Below are positions 62,062 to 64,000 of a stretch of 64,000 nt of DNA, one piece after another (the stretch's first letter is position 1; the number at the start of each line of letters is the position of its first letter). Location: assembly GCF_004359215.1 (NCBI RefSeq), contig NW_027152062.1, positions 960,614-1,024,613 of the forward strand. Direction: 5' to 3'. A program made the position numbers and the translations under genes. The notes beneath the pieces were generated by a model that saw only the letters and a program-made list of their open reading frames with translations, had not been told where the DNA came from and ran no database searches. This stretch comes from Bremia lactucae (taxonomy: Eukaryota > Oomycota > Peronosporomycetes > Peronosporales > Peronosporaceae).

Positions 62062-64000
62062 ATGGCGGACGCGCAGGATGTCCAGACGCTCAAGATGCAA
62101 GGCACGTGACATCGTGTGGCCATTTAAAGCACACTCTCTTCCTTTGTGACAATATCGTGTGGTTTGTAGTGGTACGGAAACACGAGAATGACCCGGATCG
62201 TCGACGTTCGACTCATTTGCGATTAGAACCGCCACGTACGTGGCCATGTTGCAGTCCTTTTTCGTGCCATGATGCGACTTTAGACACTAATACGCGTTGT
62301 AACACGTAGAATCCGATGTCCGATTAGCGAGTTCTTTCCAACGGGCCCGCACATCAGGCGTTCATCGCCTTCTTCGCTCCAATACTAGCAGTATCGGGAG
62401 CTATGTACCACCGACAAAGGAGAACGATAGTACTCCTACCGGCAATAATGCGTCTAGCAGCAACGCGATTGTTGAAAACGACAAGCTTTATGACTCGAAA
62501 GAAATGCCTTCCGTGCCTGAATCGGTCAAAATAGACGATCATCTCGCTACTGACCAAGTCGAAGACGATCCAGTGCCTTTGTATCTCGAACACACATGGA
62601 CCCACGTGGTGCTTAAAATGACGGCGTTTACCGAAGAAGATACCGTCACAAGCTTTACGTTTGATGAGAAAGGAGGCGGTATTGGCCAAACTTGTGAGAA
62701 TATTGCAAGTATACCTGCCGATACACTCCTTGCAGAGACCGACCACGCACGTGTGCTGTATAGTCACGGGCGTTTCTATTTAGTCAATGGCGACCAAGCA
62801 AATGGGGACACGTTTGTGCGGTTAAGTCCCGTGGAAACCCAAGCAAATGACGAAAATATGGGCGATCGTATGCAATGGCCTCTCGAGCCTCACGTGGCAT
62901 TTCGAGTTGGAAAATCGGATTTTCTTGTTACATCGTTTCACGAAGAATTGCCAAGTCTTACGGTCTCGGCATTAAGTGGCAAATTAGCTGGCACGGAGTT
63001 TGTGATTACACAAGAAGGTGCAGGAATTGGTCGATCTGCGGAGAATCAAATCCATACAAGTGATGGGGAACTCTCTCGAAAACATGCTGCAATTTGGTTT
63101 GATGAATTGACGAATCAATTTTATTTGATTGATTTAAACTCGACGAATGGGACATTTATGAAACTCGTGGGAAGTTATCAAGAACCCTATCGACTGGAAA
63201 TTGGCGACGATTTACTCGTGGCACAAACGTGTTTAACTGTCAATCGGTTTGACTTTGGAGCGCATGCCGACATGGGCGCTCGTAAACATATGGAAGACGC
63301 GCATACGATTATTCAAGACTTGTGTATTGAACCATTAAGTCGTTTGGGATTGCATCCCCAGTCATTCTTTGCTGTCTATGACGGCCATGGCGGTGACGAA
63401 GCATCTTCGTTTTTGAGTGACGTGCTCCACCATAGCCTCATTACCGCGTTTTTCATGCACACGAGTGAATTGAAACCTTTACTAACAATGACAATTGAGG
63501 AATTGCAATCAATCATCATGAAGCGCTTGACCAATGCGTTTGAACGTACGGATGAAGAATTTTTAAGGACCTCGGATCGTCCGCAAGCTGGAAGCACGGC
63601 CACGACAGTCTTTGTGGCGGGCAAGTATCTCTTTGTGGCCAACGTTGGAGACTCGCGCACTGTCTTGAGTCGCAATGGCACAGCTGAACGACTTTCAAAT
63701 GATCATAAACCCAGTCGAACGGACGAAGCGCAGCGGATTCGAGAGACTGGCGGCTTTGTGATTCACGGACGTATTATGGGCGAATTGGCCGTCTCGCGTG
63801 CCTTTGGCGACGCCCCTTTCAAGTCGTTTGATCTCGTCGAGCCTTTGGTCGATGACATTGACACGAAAGCACGGAACGAGTACAATTCGCAGGAATTACC
63901 GGTGAATCCCAACGATATTTTAAAAGGTCCATTAGTGATTCCGACGCCAGAGTTTACCGTCACGGAATTAACAGACGAGTGCGAGTTTGTGATGCTCGCA
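62062..64000 (+). CDS. FHA-domain protein phosphatase 2C (partial, runs off the window)
   Basis: Open to the window end. Residues in order: an acidic Ser/Asn-rich N-terminus; a degenerate first FHA-like domain (HTWTHVVLKMTAF, FTFDEKGGGIGQ, GRFYLVNGD; about 62590-62810); a second, typical FHA domain (AGIGRSAENQIHTSDGELSR with KHAAIWF and LIDLNSTNGTFM; 63020-63170) that binds phospho-Thr; then PP2C (63255 on) with GARKHMEDAH, FFAVYDGHGG, AGSTATTVFVAGKYLFVAN, VGDSRT, SNDHKPSRTDE, GELAVSRAFGD, i.e. the metal-binding aspartates. It is a Mg/Mn-dependent Ser/Thr phosphatase with phosphopeptide-targeting modules. Start uncertain: the frame is open from about 62305 without an ATG until 62504. A short exon 62062-62105 (MADAQDVQTLKMQG) spliced to 62389 restores phase and is my preferred model; the ATG at 62504 is the alternative. 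Confidence 0.88.

Noticed and set aside
62354..62767. 137-codon minus frame opposite the FHA-PP2C gene
   Set aside because: Shadow frame; the plus strand encodes FHA and PP2C motifs.
1..64000. RXLR or CRN effector genes
   Set aside because: The only clear signal peptide is that of the membrane protein at 59691, which has no RXLR-EER and has a TM helix. No LFLAK/HVLVVVP-type motif was seen.
1..64000. tRNA, rRNA or CRISPR array
   Set aside because: No cloverleaf with A/B boxes, no rRNA-like conserved blocks and no regularly spaced identical repeats were noticed.

Overview
The window is nuclear DNA from an oomycete, most likely Peronosporaceae (Phytophthora or downy mildew). The host genes are compact and intron-poor: a class I-like myosin with a TH1 tail and a FYVE-like segment, eIF6, a class II eIF4E with short GT-AG introns, and an FHA-FHA-PP2C protein. 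Between them lie long gene-free tracts of degraded Ty3/Gypsy elements, FAR1-type MULEs and a Tigger/pogo element. The genus is inferred from this style; no marker fixes it.

Layout. 1-6067: two minus-strand Gypsy families (A, with its LTR at 2394-2790; C, with its LTR at 5582-6067). 6905-8434: a MULE whose transposase is broken by an internal inversion. 8682-9758: class II eIF4E in five exons. 11594-12403: a HAD-fold hydrolase. 12404-15700: mostly unassigned, with a double hairpin and an old LTR end. 15708-20320: second copy of Gypsy A. 21000-28215: nested Gypsy B/D pieces with one 100-N gap. 28428-29165 eIF6 and 29965-33465 myosin, both on minus. 33713-44280: a second Gypsy nest with another 100-N gap. 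44295-46780: a MULE carrying a TTG microsatellite and a nested gag piece. 46811-51978: minus-strand pol, then the 3' part of a plus-strand Gypsy D element. 52110-54000: family C gag and a third MULE. 54675-55243: tandem repeats. 55980-57713: Tigger, interrupted by a solo LTR (57714-58163) with a 5-bp target duplication. 59691-61604: a single-pass membrane protein. 62062 to the window end: FHA-FHA-PP2C, continuing beyond the window.

The main new observation concerns Gypsy families B and D. Between the integrase end and the 3' LTR they carry an extra open frame on the strand opposite to gag-pol. Four copies are visible (25812-27376 +, 37440-38440 -, 39796-40441 +, 49640-51352 -). They share a Cys motif (PCLxWGDxCxCC), an ENLQxxYERxKRSF-like block and a coiled-coil C-terminus. 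The element ends were oriented from primer-binding sites and polypurine tracts. All copies are damaged, so the ancestral protein and its role are inferred.

The six host genes are unrelated housekeeping or signalling genes and form no evident pathway. Nothing resembling an RXLR or CRN effector, an rRNA, a tRNA or a CRISPR array was seen.
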